NCBI GenBank assembly: GCA_934169925.1
Contig: CAKPOO010000005.1
Span: 20,886-84,885, forward strand
DNA: 64,000 nt
Origin: an uncultured Clostridia bacterium
GTDB lineage: Bacteria; Bacillota; Clostridia; TANB77; CAG-465
Direction: 5' to 3'
Shown: positions 55,728 to 64,000 of the stretch, in pieces
Layout: each line of letters begins with the position of its first letter
Position numbering within the stretch: position 1 is the stretch's first letter
Position numbers and translations under genes: made by a program
Notes under the pieces: model-generated
The model's input: the letters and a program-made list of their open reading frames with translations, nothing else
Told to the model about the DNA's origin: nothing
The model's database searches: none

Positions 55728-56660
55728 TCAATCTATTTCTTTTGTTTTTGCAAATTCATATAAAGGTATTATATGTATTTCATCTGGTTCGATATTATAA
55801 ATAATTTTCGCTCTAAATTCTTCTAATTTTAATTCCATTATATCGCTAAATTCGCTATAAACAACTTTTGAATCTTCACTTTCTTCTATTCTAAAAATAT
55901 TACTTTGTAACTCCAGTATTTCAGATAATACTACTGCTTTATTCCCTTCACCATCTTTGTAATATCTAAAATGTCTTGCAGATTCCTGTATTTTCACACG
56001 TAAATCATATATTTTCTGAAACAAATCATGTGCCTTAATATAATTAGCTTTACCTGTAAAAAACTCTATATCTCCTAATATAAAATTCAAATTATCCGTA
56101 CTCTGATTTAAATAACTCAAATATTGATCTACTATTTTATCCATTTTTTCAGTAGTTCTATTATATAATTTTTCAATTTTTTCTTCCAAATATTTTTCAC
56201 TTGCTTCTTCAGATATTTTTTTTAATAAGTCTTTATTATCGTTTTCTATTTTCCTTTTTATTAAATTTGTATTTTCAAATTCTTTTGCAGGTATTTTTTG
56301 TTTAACCTGATTATAATATTCTGTTATCCATAATTTGTTTTTTTGCTCATTTATAAACTTTACAAAAATATTTTTATCATAGTCTATATTCATATAATCT
56401 ATTCTATTTAGCCCTATTATCATTCTTCTACATTCATTCCAATATTGCTCTAATACTCGCTTTCTTTCAACTTTGTATGCAGATATATAGAAAAATACTG
56501 TAACGATTGAACTACAAAATGTTCCTAAGACAATATCTTTCATAAATCCTGTAAAATTATTTGAATATTTAATGTCTAATAATTGAAACAAGACAGCCAT
56601 TACAAATAATATACTTGAAATTATAATGGATAATTTTGATGCTCTACAATTAACTTTCAT
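55728..56660 (-). CDS. Two-helix membrane protein coupled to the Fic gene
   Basis: The protein has 310 residues. Two membrane segments (about 10-27 and 35-60) precede a long, charged, mostly helical cytoplasmic part (KRKIENDNKDLLKKISEEASEKYLEEKIEKL) that looks like a coiled coil. The gene follows the HTH-Fic gene by 11 bases and shares its terminator. No family is recognised. The arrangement suggests a membrane effector or target partner of the Fic protein; this is inference. Confidence 0.55.
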   Translation of the reverse strand: MKVNCRASKLSIIISSILFVMAVLFQLLDIKYSNNFTGFMKDIVLGTFCSSIVTVFFYISAYKVERKRVLEQYWNECRRMIIGLNRIDYMNIDYDKNIFVKFINEQKNKLWITEYYNQVKQKIPAKEFENTNLIKRKIENDNKDLLKKISEEASEKYLEEKIEKLYNRTTEKMDKIVDQYLSYLNQSTDNLNFILGDIEFFTGKANYIKAHDLFQKIYDLRVKIQESARHFRYYKDGEGNKAVVLSEILELQSNIFRIEESEDSKVVYSEFSDIMELKLEEFRAKIIYNIEPDEIHIIPLYEFAKTKEID

Positions 56661-56671
56661 ACTTACCTCTT

Positions 56672-57607
56672 CTATTTTAAATAATATTCTATCATCTCAA
56701 TATATTGATCTTGTGCATTTAAACAAGTATCTATCAAATAGCCTTTTTCTGTTTTATTTTGGTATTCCTTTAATCCTCTATAATAAAATAATTTATCTTT
56801 GTCTAATATAATAAATGGAATTATATTATTTTTTAGACATTCTTTAAATGCAATTATTCTACCCACTCTACCATTACCATCTTGAAAAGGATGTATTTTT
56901 TCAAATCTTGCATGAAATTCTATTATCTCTTTTATAGTAACTTTTGATAAACCATTGTACCATTCCATTAATTTTTGCATATCTTTTGCCACTTGTTTTG
57001 GTGATGATGTCTTCATACTTCCTGCTTCATTAGCTAATTTTTTATATCCACCAACATTAAACCATTCTTTTCTGCTATCCATTGTTCCTTCTTTTAAAAT
57101 TCTATGAAAATCTTTCATCATTTCTTCCGTCAATTCTTTATCAGCATTATCTAACATATAATCTACTAATTTAAAATGGTTTGATGTTTCAACTATATCA
57201 TCAACACTCGCAACAGTTTCACTTTCAAACAAAATAGTATTTGTTTCATATATATCTCTCGTTTGGTCCTCTGTTAACTTACTTCCTTCAATATGATTTG
57301 TATTATATGCAAATATAATTTGTGTATTATGGTATAAATTACCCTTTAACCCCATTTCTTTTTGTTCTCTTAATATTTCTAATACATCAATTTTGGTAAT
57401 ATCAAATTTTTCTTCATCTTTTATTAATTCATCTACTGTTATATTAAATGTTTCTGCTAATCTTTTTAAAGATTCAATATTAGGTTCAATCATTCCAGAT
57501 TCATATTTAGATATTGTTCCTGGCTCAACTTCTAATATTTCAGCAATATCTTTTTGAGTCATTTTATTTAATTCTCTATACTCTTTTATTTTATTTCCAA
57601 TACTCAT
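56672..57607 (-). CDS. HTH-Fic family protein (class II, self-inhibited)
   Basis: The protein has 311 residues. The N-terminal Xre-type HTH is in residues 4-60 (MTQKDIAEILEVEPGTISKYESG). The Fic domain follows: the inhibitory helix motif TNHIEG (103-108, of type S/T-xxx-E-G/N) and the active-site HPFQDGNGRVGR (His239), which is complete. Such enzymes attach AMP to target proteins; an N-terminal motif of this kind blocks ATP until released. The HTH suggests autoregulation. It stands beside a DUF4365-like pair and a restriction-modification enzyme. Confidence 0.9.
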   Translation of the reverse strand: MSIGNKIKEYRELNKMTQKDIAEILEVEPGTISKYESGMIEPNIESLKRLAETFNITVDELIKDEEKFDITKIDVLEILREQKEMGLKGNLYHNTQIIFAYNTNHIEGSKLTEDQTRDIYETNTILFESETVASVDDIVETSNHFKLVDYMLDNADKELTEEMMKDFHRILKEGTMDSRKEWFNVGGYKKLANEAGSMKTSSPKQVAKDMQKLMEWYNGLSKVTIKEIIEFHARFEKIHPFQDGNGRVGRIIAFKECLKNNIIPFIILDKDKLFYYRGLKEYQNKTEKGYLIDTCLNAQDQYIEMIEYYLK

Positions 57608-57721
57608 GATATCACTCCTTTTTATCTCTATATATTATATCATATTATTTCCAAAAAAGATAGTTGTTATGTATTTTATCTTTTTCTGTTCCAAAAAAGA
57701 TATCTTATATAATTAAATTTT

Positions 57722-59041
57722 TTATATATAAATAGCTATAGGATATTTTTTAAATTCTTCAAGAGTTTTTTCATCAATAGTTTCTATCAATATATTTGCT
57801 TCTGATTTATTATCTAATAGTAAATTGCAACAAACCTTTATTTCTTTCGAAGAATTAATGTCTCTCAATTCTATTAATTTTTTATAATTTTGCTCTGAAA
57901 GTTTATTTTCTCTTTTTAATATTTGAGCATAGTTTATATAGTATATTGGGGAATCAGTTTCATGTTTAAGTAAAATTTTGCTTAAGTATTTAGAGTACTC
58001 TAAAAGATTTGTTTTTCTTGTAATATCATATGCTTTTAATACTTCTAGCAATTGTAAATTCAATAAAATATATTCATCTTCTGATAATATTCTATTATCA
58101 AAACATTTTTTCATCTCTTGAAAATTAATATCATCAGATTCATAAGCTTGTGAATTTAGTGCCAAATAAAAAATTTGAGTTTCTAATGAGTCTTTGCCTT
58201 CTCCATATTTAAAATAATACTTAGACTCCATATTATTATTCCATATACTATTTATTTTGAATTCTCCATTTTTTTCTTTAGTAGCAAATACTGACAACTT
58301 AATATCTCTTATATCAATTGAACCAATCATACTAATATTGCTATTTAACTTAATAAATGTTCCATTTTCAATAGCATCTATCCACTTTTCAAGTTTGTCA
58401 AAATCTTTATCCTTCCAATTATCAAAATTTACTTCTTTATTAATATTATGCTTTATAAAAAAATCTCTTAACTTTTTGTATTTCTTCATGATTTTTTCAA
58501 ATCTGTTCTGCTCAATTTTATTAGATTCAATATTAAATTCAAAATCATTTATTAGAAAACCACCATTTATAAAAGCTTCATCTATAAATTCCAATTGTTT
58601 AATTCTATCATTTAGTGTTCCTGAAATTTTAATATTAAATTTTTCATTAACAAAATCTATAGTGAATGCTTTTCCAAAAAATATTTTTTTACCATCTACT
58701 GTAGTTTCTAATTTTACATCATCAAATTCCAATTCTTTATTTTTATTATATATCTTTACATTTAATGATTCTATGAGATTACTTAGAATTCCGTAACTCA
58801 CATTTACTGTATATCCATTTTTATCTAATGTATAAATATATTTCCAAGTCCCTACTAATGACTGTGGATTAAAATTTTGTGTATCCTTCTCCCATGTATA
58901 AAATTTTGAAATTTTACCATCTTTTGAATATAAATTATCTTCATTAAATATATTTTCTTTTATCCCCTTTTGCATTTCTTTATCTAGTTTAAAATTTCTA
59001 CATATATTTTCAAAATGCTCTGCATCTTTAATTTCTTTCAT
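57722..59041 (-). CDS. Hypothetical 439-aa protein, partner of the DUF4365-like protein
   Basis: The protein has 439 residues, acidic, with a beta-rich first half (SLVGTWKYIYTLDKNGYTVNV; KLETTVDGKKIFFGKAF) and a helical second half with possible TPR-like pairs (YINYAQILKRENKLSEQNYKKLIELRD). The two-part layout suggests a sensor or scaffold. The gene lies 18 bases after the DUF4365-like gene, and its ATG has no clear ribosome site, so it may be translated by coupling. No known family is recognised. Confidence 0.5.
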   Translation of the reverse strand: MKEIKDAEHFENICRNFKLDKEMQKGIKENIFNEDNLYSKDGKISKFYTWEKDTQNFNPQSLVGTWKYIYTLDKNGYTVNVSYGILSNLIESLNVKIYNKNKELEFDDVKLETTVDGKKIFFGKAFTIDFVNEKFNIKISGTLNDRIKQLEFIDEAFINGGFLINDFEFNIESNKIEQNRFEKIMKKYKKLRDFFIKHNINKEVNFDNWKDKDFDKLEKWIDAIENGTFIKLNSNISMIGSIDIRDIKLSVFATKEKNGEFKINSIWNNNMESKYYFKYGEGKDSLETQIFYLALNSQAYESDDINFQEMKKCFDNRILSEDEYILLNLQLLEVLKAYDITRKTNLLEYSKYLSKILLKHETDSPIYYINYAQILKRENKLSEQNYKKLIELRDINSSKEIKVCCNLLLDNKSEANILIETIDEKTLEEFKKYPIAIYI

Positions 59042-59059
59042 ATTTATTTTTATGGTATT

Positions 59060-59452
59060 TTATGAAAATTCTTTTAAATAAGCTCTAATATTGTATGGCA
59101 AAAGATTTGAATAATATAATCTATAGTCATTTTCATCCTTTTTAAAAATACATACAATCAGTATTGTTCCATCTTTTTTTAAATAATTTTCTAAATCTAT
59201 TTTGTCTAAAGGAAATCTATATTTAGAACTAAATTTTTTATTATTAGTTGTTCTTCCTTTTACTTGAACATCTATAGTATAATCATAGTTTTCTTTAATA
59301 TCAATATTACCATTATACATTTCCACAGTTCCGTCCCATGAAATATTTTTATCTGTATCTTTTAAATCATGTTTAAAGAATTCAATTTTATCAATTAAAT
59401 CTCTAACTTTTGTAATAGCTTTTTGTTCAATTTTCGATTTACTTTTTGTCAC
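59060..59452 (-). CDS. DUF4365-like, possible PD-(D/E)XK nuclease-fold protein
   Basis: The protein has 130 residues and starts with GTG (59450-59452) after GGAGGAA. SWDGTVEMYNG and TIDVQVKGR match the catalytic elements of DUF4365 proteins, in which D...(E/D)xQVKG resembles the PD-(D/E)XK nuclease core. YRFPLDKIDLENYL and ILIVCIFKKDENDYRLYYSNLLP are also characteristic. Such proteins occur in defence-like loci with larger partners. Nuclease activity is inferred, not shown. Confidence 0.65.
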   Translation of the reverse strand: MTKSKSKIEQKAITKVRDLIDKIEFFKHDLKDTDKNISWDGTVEMYNGNIDIKENYDYTIDVQVKGRTTNNKKFSSKYRFPLDKIDLENYLKKDGTILIVCIFKKDENDYRLYYSNLLPYNIRAYLKEFS

Positions 59453-59487
59453 AACTTATTCCTCCATTATTTAATTACTTATAAATC

Positions 59488-60303
59488 TCAAATTACATCA
59501 TTATTTATATCGTTTTCTGCAATCTTTTCTTCATTCTCAACTAAATATTTTACTTTACCAACATATTTTCCTTTTTCAAATACAGTAGATGCACTATATA
59601 TAATATTCACAACTTGTCTATACCAATTATTTAAAACATCCTCATAATACACTATTAATTTCATATTAGTTGTACTATCCAATTCTAATGACAAAAAATG
59701 GTTACTTTCAATTTCTTCTCCTCTTTCCATTGTAATAATATTATTCTTTCCTGATAATCTGTATATTGAATTTGTTACATCAGACTCATAATCAATAATA
59801 ATATTTTTTACGCTATTTAACCCTATATTTTTAAATGAAAAATTTAATTCATATGGGTTTCCATCTTTTACTGATGTTATTATTAGTTCAGACAAATCTC
59901 CTTCACATTTTCTTTCTGTATCAATACCGTATTTTAATAATGGCATATTTTGAACTCTCAAATTTTCTTTATCTCTTTTTTCATTGTCTTCGTTATTTTT
60001 CCTTATTTGAACAAATGCAATATATATAGAAGCTGTAACTCCTATTACTGACGAAAAAATTGTAGATATGTATGTAAATAAGAAACCTAACCAGTTTTGA
60101 CTGTCTATATTCTTCATTAAATTTAATTTAGATGGAATATTCCATAAATCTAAATAATATAAAATTATTGGAATATAAATTATTGTTACATAAAATATGA
60201 ATATTATTTTTTCTCCTTCTTTTTCGCATTTCTTATAATTTAATTTTGCAAATATAAAAATAACAACTACTATTATTATAAATGATATTATTTCTATTAG
60301 CAT
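59488..60303 (-). CDS. Hypothetical membrane protein with multiple helices
   Basis: The start ATG 60301-60303 has AGGAGGCTTAGCT before it; the longer open frame upstream passes through a hairpin and lacks a ribosome site. The protein has 271 residues. Three to four N-terminal membrane segments (MLIEIISFIIIVVVIFIF, IFIFYVTIIYIPIILYYL, WLGFLFTYISTIFSSVIG) precede a cytoplasmic or outside beta-rich domain. No family is recognised. It is upstream of the DUF4365-like gene by 35 bases. Confidence 0.55.
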   Translation of the reverse strand: MLIEIISFIIIVVVIFIFAKLNYKKCEKEGEKIIFIFYVTIIYIPIILYYLDLWNIPSKLNLMKNIDSQNWLGFLFTYISTIFSSVIGVTASIYIAFVQIRKNNEDNEKRDKENLRVQNMPLLKYGIDTERKCEGDLSELIITSVKDGNPYELNFSFKNIGLNSVKNIIIDYESDVTNSIYRLSGKNNIITMERGEEIESNHFLSLELDSTTNMKLIVYYEDVLNNWYRQVVNIIYSASTVFEKGKYVGKVKYLVENEEKIAENDINNDVI

Positions 60304-60322
60304 AGCTAAGCCTCCTATCAAA

Positions 60323-60374
60323 AAAGCAAAATACTTCTGTATTTTAATTTTATACATTAATATTTTGCTTTTCA
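60323..60374 (-). terminator. Hairpin after the RM gene, upstream of the membrane gene
   Basis: AAAAAGCAAAATA pairs with TATTTTGCTTTT, lying between the RM stop (60532) and the membrane gene start (60303). Confidence 0.55.
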
Positions 60375-60531
60375 TTAATCTTTATTTTATTAATTGGTCA
60401 CCATCAAAATATTTTATAAATTTACTGATGATTTATTCATTATATCTTCTATAAAGTTCGATTTATTGTTATCAAATAAATTAATTAAAATTCTATTTAA
60501 AATAACTACAATAATCAAGTATTTTTTTTAA

Positions 60532-63009
60532 TTATGTATTATATACCTCAAAATCCTTTTTCATTTCAGATATTTCTTTTAATGAATCCCATTGACTTTT
60601 TACAACTTGTTTTACTTTAGAATTTATTAAATTAAATTTATCTTTATCATTATAAATAGGTATTTCTATTTCCTTCCATCTATCTGCAATGTTTGGTAAG
60701 GTAGTATCAATAAATATCTTATTATTAGCTTGTTCAAATGTTAACTGATGTGATAATGCATATAATAAATATTCTGGAGTTAAATTATATTCATTTTCAG
60801 GGCTATTAACTCTCAATACTAAAATTTCTCTTGTTAAAATAACCTTTAAGTCATATGGAGATGCCATTGCAACACTACCAATTCGATAACTTCCTCTTCT
60901 TACATACAAAATATCTTTTTCTTTTAATGCTTTTTCTGGTTTATATAGTCTTTTAAATTCAGAATCCGGAATTAATGCTGTAGGATCTTTATATATTTGC
61001 CAATTTACGATATCCTTTACTCTAATATATGGTATATCTCCTGTTCCCTTAAATTCAGATGCAGGTGAACCATTCCCATCAAAAAATGATATTATCTTCT
61101 TTTCTATTAATGTCTTTAATGATACCATAGTTATATCTTCTTTTCTAGCCTTCTCATCTATCTCTTCTTTTTTTGAATTCCAATAATACCTAGGCACTAA
61201 AATTCCTGTTTTAATAATATCACTAAATTCTACATCAAATATATATTTCGTTTTATAATTTGGATTTATTCTTTTTTGTTTAATTTCTTCAATAATTATA
61301 TTTGTATCATCTAAAATTTCATTTGTATATGTTTGTTTTGCTTCATCATATTTATATAATGGTTTTCCATTATGATCATGACCTATATATTCTGCCACAG
61401 CCATATGAACGTTATTTTGTTGAGGTCTATTCTTCTGTATAACAATTGCTATACACTTAGCATTATTATGAGGTCTAAATGTATTATGTGGTAAATCTAT
61501 TATCCATTGAATATTATGTTTAAAAATAAAGTTTCTAACCATTTGTTGATTAGGTGCATGAAAATATGTTTCTGGTAAAATTATACCTACCCTTCCTCCA
61601 TCTTTTAATAACTGTAAATTTCTTTCTAAAAACAATGTTGAAACATTTCCCTCATCTAAAAGCTTTTCTCTTCCTTTGCTATCCACTTTTTTAGCTAATT
61701 GATATTGGGATAATTTTTGTTTTCCAGTAACTTTTATATCTTTTCCAAATGGTGGATTACTAAAAGATACTGAAAATGTTCCCAATTTAACATTTTGTTG
61801 TGTTAATTCTTGCCAGTTCATAGGATTTTCTAGGCTATCTTCACAAAATATCCCACCTTTTCCATCTCCTAAAATAGCCATATATGACTTTCCTAATTTA
61901 GTTAAAAAACTATCTTTTTCTATACCTCTTATATTTTTTATTCCAACTGTCTTTTTTTCTTCAGCTATAGCACTTTCTGACCAACCAAATGCTTCTCCTT
62001 GTAAATCTATTTTTTTCCATAATTCTTTTAGTGCTTCTACCAAAAAACTGCCACTACCACAGCTAGGATCTATTATATAATCTTCCGTTCCAGGATTAAC
62101 AGCAGTAACTAATGTTCTAACAACATTTTTAGGAGTAAAAAATTGTCCTTGTTCTCCTTTTAAAGAACCTCCAATAAAGACTTCAAAAGCATCAGCTATA
62201 ATATCTCTATCTGTATCAATTAAACAAAAATTTTGTATTTTACCTATTATATATCTCAATGTATGCCCATCAAAATCTATAGTATCACTTTCATTTAAAA
62301 CATCTTTATATTTAGTTTTTACGCTTAAAAATAATCCGTTTATTCTATTTTTAATCTCATCATCGGTATCACATTCTGAAGCTCTAAAAGTAACCATATC
62401 ATTCATTTTTGTGAATCTTTCATCATATATCTTGCATAAAATTAAATGTATCATTTCTTTAGCAATAACTTCATCTCTATTAACTCCTACACTATTTCCA
62501 GCAATATATCCTCTTAATTCCGAAAAAATTTCTTTCAAATTATGGGTTGATTTTAGATCCTTTCTTTTATACAATCCAATTTCTTCTAATTTTTGTTTAT
62601 ATTTAGGTATTGCCGGTATCTCTCTAAAGTGTATATTACCTGATTCTTCTATTTTTTCAATATATAAACTATCATTTCCATTAAACCATACCCCTATCTT
62701 TGCTTCACAAAACCTCAAATAATCTTCTAACTGATCTTGACCATCTTTTCTTGTTGGTTTTTTATTTTCTACGACAATTTTTAATTTTTTTTCTCCTTTT
62801 TCATCTATTTCAAATACTGCTATATCAATTGGATAACCTTTCTTATCTGAAGGTGATGATTTAACCCTATATTGAGGATGGGTTTGTATCATTTTTTTGG
62901 GATAACCATAATCTTCTACCAAAATCCTTGAATATGGTTGCACCGCATATATTTCTTCTGGTGTCGCATTTACTTCTTCACCAGAAATATAATCTATTAT
63001 CTTTTCCAT
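60532..63009 (-). CDS. Single-chain restriction-modification enzyme (type I/IIG-like: nuclease, N6-methylase and target recognition)
   Basis: The protein has 825 residues. Its N-terminal domain (1-130) has the HsdR_N-like PD-(D/E)XK core: YPIDIAVFE (Asp62) and VVENKK (Glu81, Lys83). The methyltransferase domain (about 270-600) has motif I DPSCGSGSF (314-322) and motif IV NPPF (418-421), typical of N6-adenine HsdM enzymes. The C-terminal 220 residues (DIPYIRVKDIVN, REILVLRVNS, TTLPNIADRWKEIEIPI) resemble an HsdS target-recognition domain. No helicase or translocase domain is present, so it can cut and modify as one chain. TTAGGAGGATAAA precedes the ATG. It has no separate HsdR or HsdS gene nearby. 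Confidence 0.82.
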   Translation of the reverse strand: MEKIIDYISGEEVNATPEEIYAVQPYSRILVEDYGYPKKMIQTHPQYRVKSSPSDKKGYPIDIAVFEIDEKGEKKLKIVVENKKPTRKDGQDQLEDYLRFCEAKIGVWFNGNDSLYIEKIEESGNIHFREIPAIPKYKQKLEEIGLYKRKDLKSTHNLKEIFSELRGYIAGNSVGVNRDEVIAKEMIHLILCKIYDERFTKMNDMVTFRASECDTDDEIKNRINGLFLSVKTKYKDVLNESDTIDFDGHTLRYIIGKIQNFCLIDTDRDIIADAFEVFIGGSLKGEQGQFFTPKNVVRTLVTAVNPGTEDYIIDPSCGSGSFLVEALKELWKKIDLQGEAFGWSESAIAEEKKTVGIKNIRGIEKDSFLTKLGKSYMAILGDGKGGIFCEDSLENPMNWQELTQQNVKLGTFSVSFSNPPFGKDIKVTGKQKLSQYQLAKKVDSKGREKLLDEGNVSTLFLERNLQLLKDGGRVGIILPETYFHAPNQQMVRNFIFKHNIQWIIDLPHNTFRPHNNAKCIAIVIQKNRPQQNNVHMAVAEYIGHDHNGKPLYKYDEAKQTYTNEILDDTNIIIEEIKQKRINPNYKTKYIFDVEFSDIIKTGILVPRYYWNSKKEEIDEKARKEDITMVSLKTLIEKKIISFFDGNGSPASEFKGTGDIPYIRVKDIVNWQIYKDPTALIPDSEFKRLYKPEKALKEKDILYVRRGSYRIGSVAMASPYDLKVILTREILVLRVNSPENEYNLTPEYLLYALSHQLTFEQANNKIFIDTTLPNIADRWKEIEIPIYNDKDKFNLINSKVKQVVKSQWDSLKEISEMKKDFEVYNT

Positions 63010-63343
63010 TTTATCCTCCTAAATTAATATTTTTCAATCTCATCTATTTTACAATTTAAAGCTTCGCTAATTTCTATTAATATTCCTGCTTGATTGTATT
63101 CTTTTTTACCGTTTTTTTATTCCAGCTATTTTAGATAATTGTTTTTTATTTGTCATTGTGTCTATCATTAATTTTCATAATTTATCATAACCTATTTACA
63201 TCATTCTCTCTAACTTTAATTTTGTGTTTCGACATTATTTTATCATTTTTACCTTTTTATTTCAAGAAATTCTTGAATATTTCAGTTGAATAAGTTCTAT
63301 TTATATATTAATTTTTATGATAATCACAAATTGCAATTTTTTA
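63010..63343. pseudogene. Decayed Xre/HTH regulator remnant in a 334-base gap
   Basis: On the minus strand, from about 63176 to 63033, an HTH-like text (KKQLSKIAGI...) breaks at a 7-A run and continues in another frame as KEYNQAGILIEISEALNCKIDEI, the usual end of a small Xre regulator. The rest of the gap is AT-rich. It is upstream of the RM gene and could be the remains of its control protein. Confidence 0.6.
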
Positions 63344-63649
63344 TTAGCACTTATGATTAAACTCATTAATTACATTCCATACCTTTCCTATTTCTTGTTT
63401 CACTTCACTTAAATCAACAGTATAAATCCTTCCACTATTCGCCAAATACGTTAATTGATTTATATTATTTCCTATTCTTCTAAGTTCTGTTACTACTTCA
63501 TTTAATCCATCAACTATCACTATATCTTTATCTAAACCTTGTTTAATCAAATACTCTGATAAACTAAGTTTAGCAACTTCGCTTTTCTCAATTAATTTTT
63601 TCTTCTCTTTTTCACTAACTCTAATTGTTATAATTTTATCCTTCTTCAA
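63344..63649 (-). CDS. MobC-like mobilisation protein
   Basis: The protein has 101 residues and starts with TTG (63647-63649) after GGAGATGAT. The N-terminus IITIRVSEKEKKKLIEKSEVAKLSLSEYLIK is a ribbon-helix-helix DNA-binding element, and the C-terminus VTELRRIGNNINQLTYLAN is the signature of plasmid or integrative-element mobilisation proteins (MobC). It would bind DNA at an origin of transfer. A relaxase should lie further downstream or upstream but is not in the window. Confidence 0.8.
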   Translation of the reverse strand: MKKDKIITIRVSEKEKKKLIEKSEVAKLSLSEYLIKQGLDKDIVIVDGLNEVVTELRRIGNNINQLTYLANSGRIYTVDLSEVKQEIGKVWNVINEFNHKC

Positions 63650-64000
63650 TTTATCATCTCCATTTCATAAAAGGGTTTGGGACTTTCCCAACTATCAAGA
63701 ACCATTTGTGTACACAAATGGGAATCTTGCTAAAAACATTTCTCTTATTTTAGTTCTTTTTGCTCTAAAACAATATAAAAAGAAAAGTGACATTTTTATC
63801 TGCCACTAATCCTTTCACATCTAAAGTAATTTAGCTTATACTCCAGTCATCTCAACTATTTTGTAGTGATTTCCTAATTAGGGAATCGCTCATTCTATGG
63901 TCATCATCCTTAATTTCAATACCCCACACATTTCATATAATCTTGAAATTATTGAATCAACAATACTATAATTTTTATTTATACATAATCTTTCTCTTAA
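63650..64000. other. Possible origin-of-transfer region (351 bases, no gene seen)
   Basis: Upstream of the mobC-like start are an inverted repeat TTGGGA-CTT-TCCCAA (63677-63691) and a perfect 20-bp palindrome CCATTTGTGTACACAAATGG (63702-63721). Further right is a 13-bp dyad, AGTGATTTCCTAATTAGGGA... (63865-63890), with two G.U-type mismatches. Such repeats next to mobC are typical of oriT or operator sites. An open frame on the minus strand from the right edge (LRERLCINKNYSIVDS...) is short and unsupported. Confidence 0.5.

Noticed and set aside
58257..58796. Plus-strand 179-codon open frame
   Set aside because: It is antisense to the 439-aa gene and consists of Phe/Leu/Ser-rich text expected from antisense of Lys/Glu/Asn-rich coding DNA.
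63735..64000. Short minus-strand frame entering from the right edge
   Set aside because: It is only about 37 codons before a stop and has no recognisable domain; a change of frame extends it slightly, but that is not enough to call a gene.

Overview
The window is very AT-rich DNA from a low-GC Firmicute, most likely an anaerobic, spore-forming Clostridia-type bacterium. The evidence is Firmicutes gene neighbourhoods (trmFO-holA-gpr, ricT-holB-lepB-metG-acpS), a spore germination protease (gpr), strong GGAGG ribosome sites, frequent AUG/UUG/GUG starts and short A/U-rich hairpin terminators. Nearly all genes lie on the minus strand; exceptions are small accessory genes at about 36.6, 45.9, 51.4-53.3 and 55.3 kb. 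No CRISPR array, rRNA or intact insertion sequence was seen. One complete tRNA (Pro, UGG) was found.

Layout. 0-9.3 kb is a surface module: three paralogous membrane-anchored proteins with S-layer-homology-like segments (one cut by the window edge), a lipoprotein, and a large secreted adhesin-like protein whose reading frame is broken into 442-aa and 1203-aa pieces. 9.5-22 kb holds a small membrane protein, a rhodanese with an Asn/Gln tail, a Ca2+-type P-ATPase, a bactofilin-like membrane protein, gpr, a HipA-like kinase with a small neighbour, holA, trmFO and secDF. 22.2-28.4 kb is a tight seven-gene operon (two family-8 glycosyltransferases, two PlsC-type acyltransferases, an acyl carrier protein, an acyl-activating ligase and a PH-domain membrane protein) that looks like a dedicated envelope glycolipid pathway. 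28.5-33.6 kb is housekeeping (ferredoxin, ricT, holB, lepB, metG, acpS), ending at tRNA-Pro.

33.8-38.5 kb is an accessory stretch next to the tRNA (CHAP lysin, ankyrin protein, several unknown genes, GC-richer hairpins). 38.6-53.9 kb mixes envelope and regulatory genes: TetR plus a YhgE/Pip-type membrane protein, an orphan sigma-region-4-like regulator, an ECF sigma/anti-sigma/membrane-protein operon, a CYTH protein, a membrane-anchored metallophosphoesterase coupled to a flavin-reductase-like protein, enolase, a tandem pair of HTH-like paralogues, and a polyprenyl-phosphate sugar-1-phosphate transferase.

54-64 kb is a mobile/defence region: a decayed PanE-like reductase, an ATC-hydrolase-like protein, a segment with a tRNA-Met-like fragment and a 12-bp inverted repeat, an HTH-Fic protein with a membrane partner, a DUF4365-like protein with an unknown partner, a single-chain restriction-modification enzyme, a decayed Xre regulator, and a MobC-like mobilisation protein beside inverted repeats that resemble an origin of transfer.

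All family names come from motif recognition by eye; no database search was possible. The best candidates for something new are the glycosyl/acyl-transferase operon, the HipA-like kinase with its small neighbour inside the holA-gpr cluster, the adhesin with a broken frame, the orphan sigma-4-like regulator, and the DUF4365 pair within the defence region.
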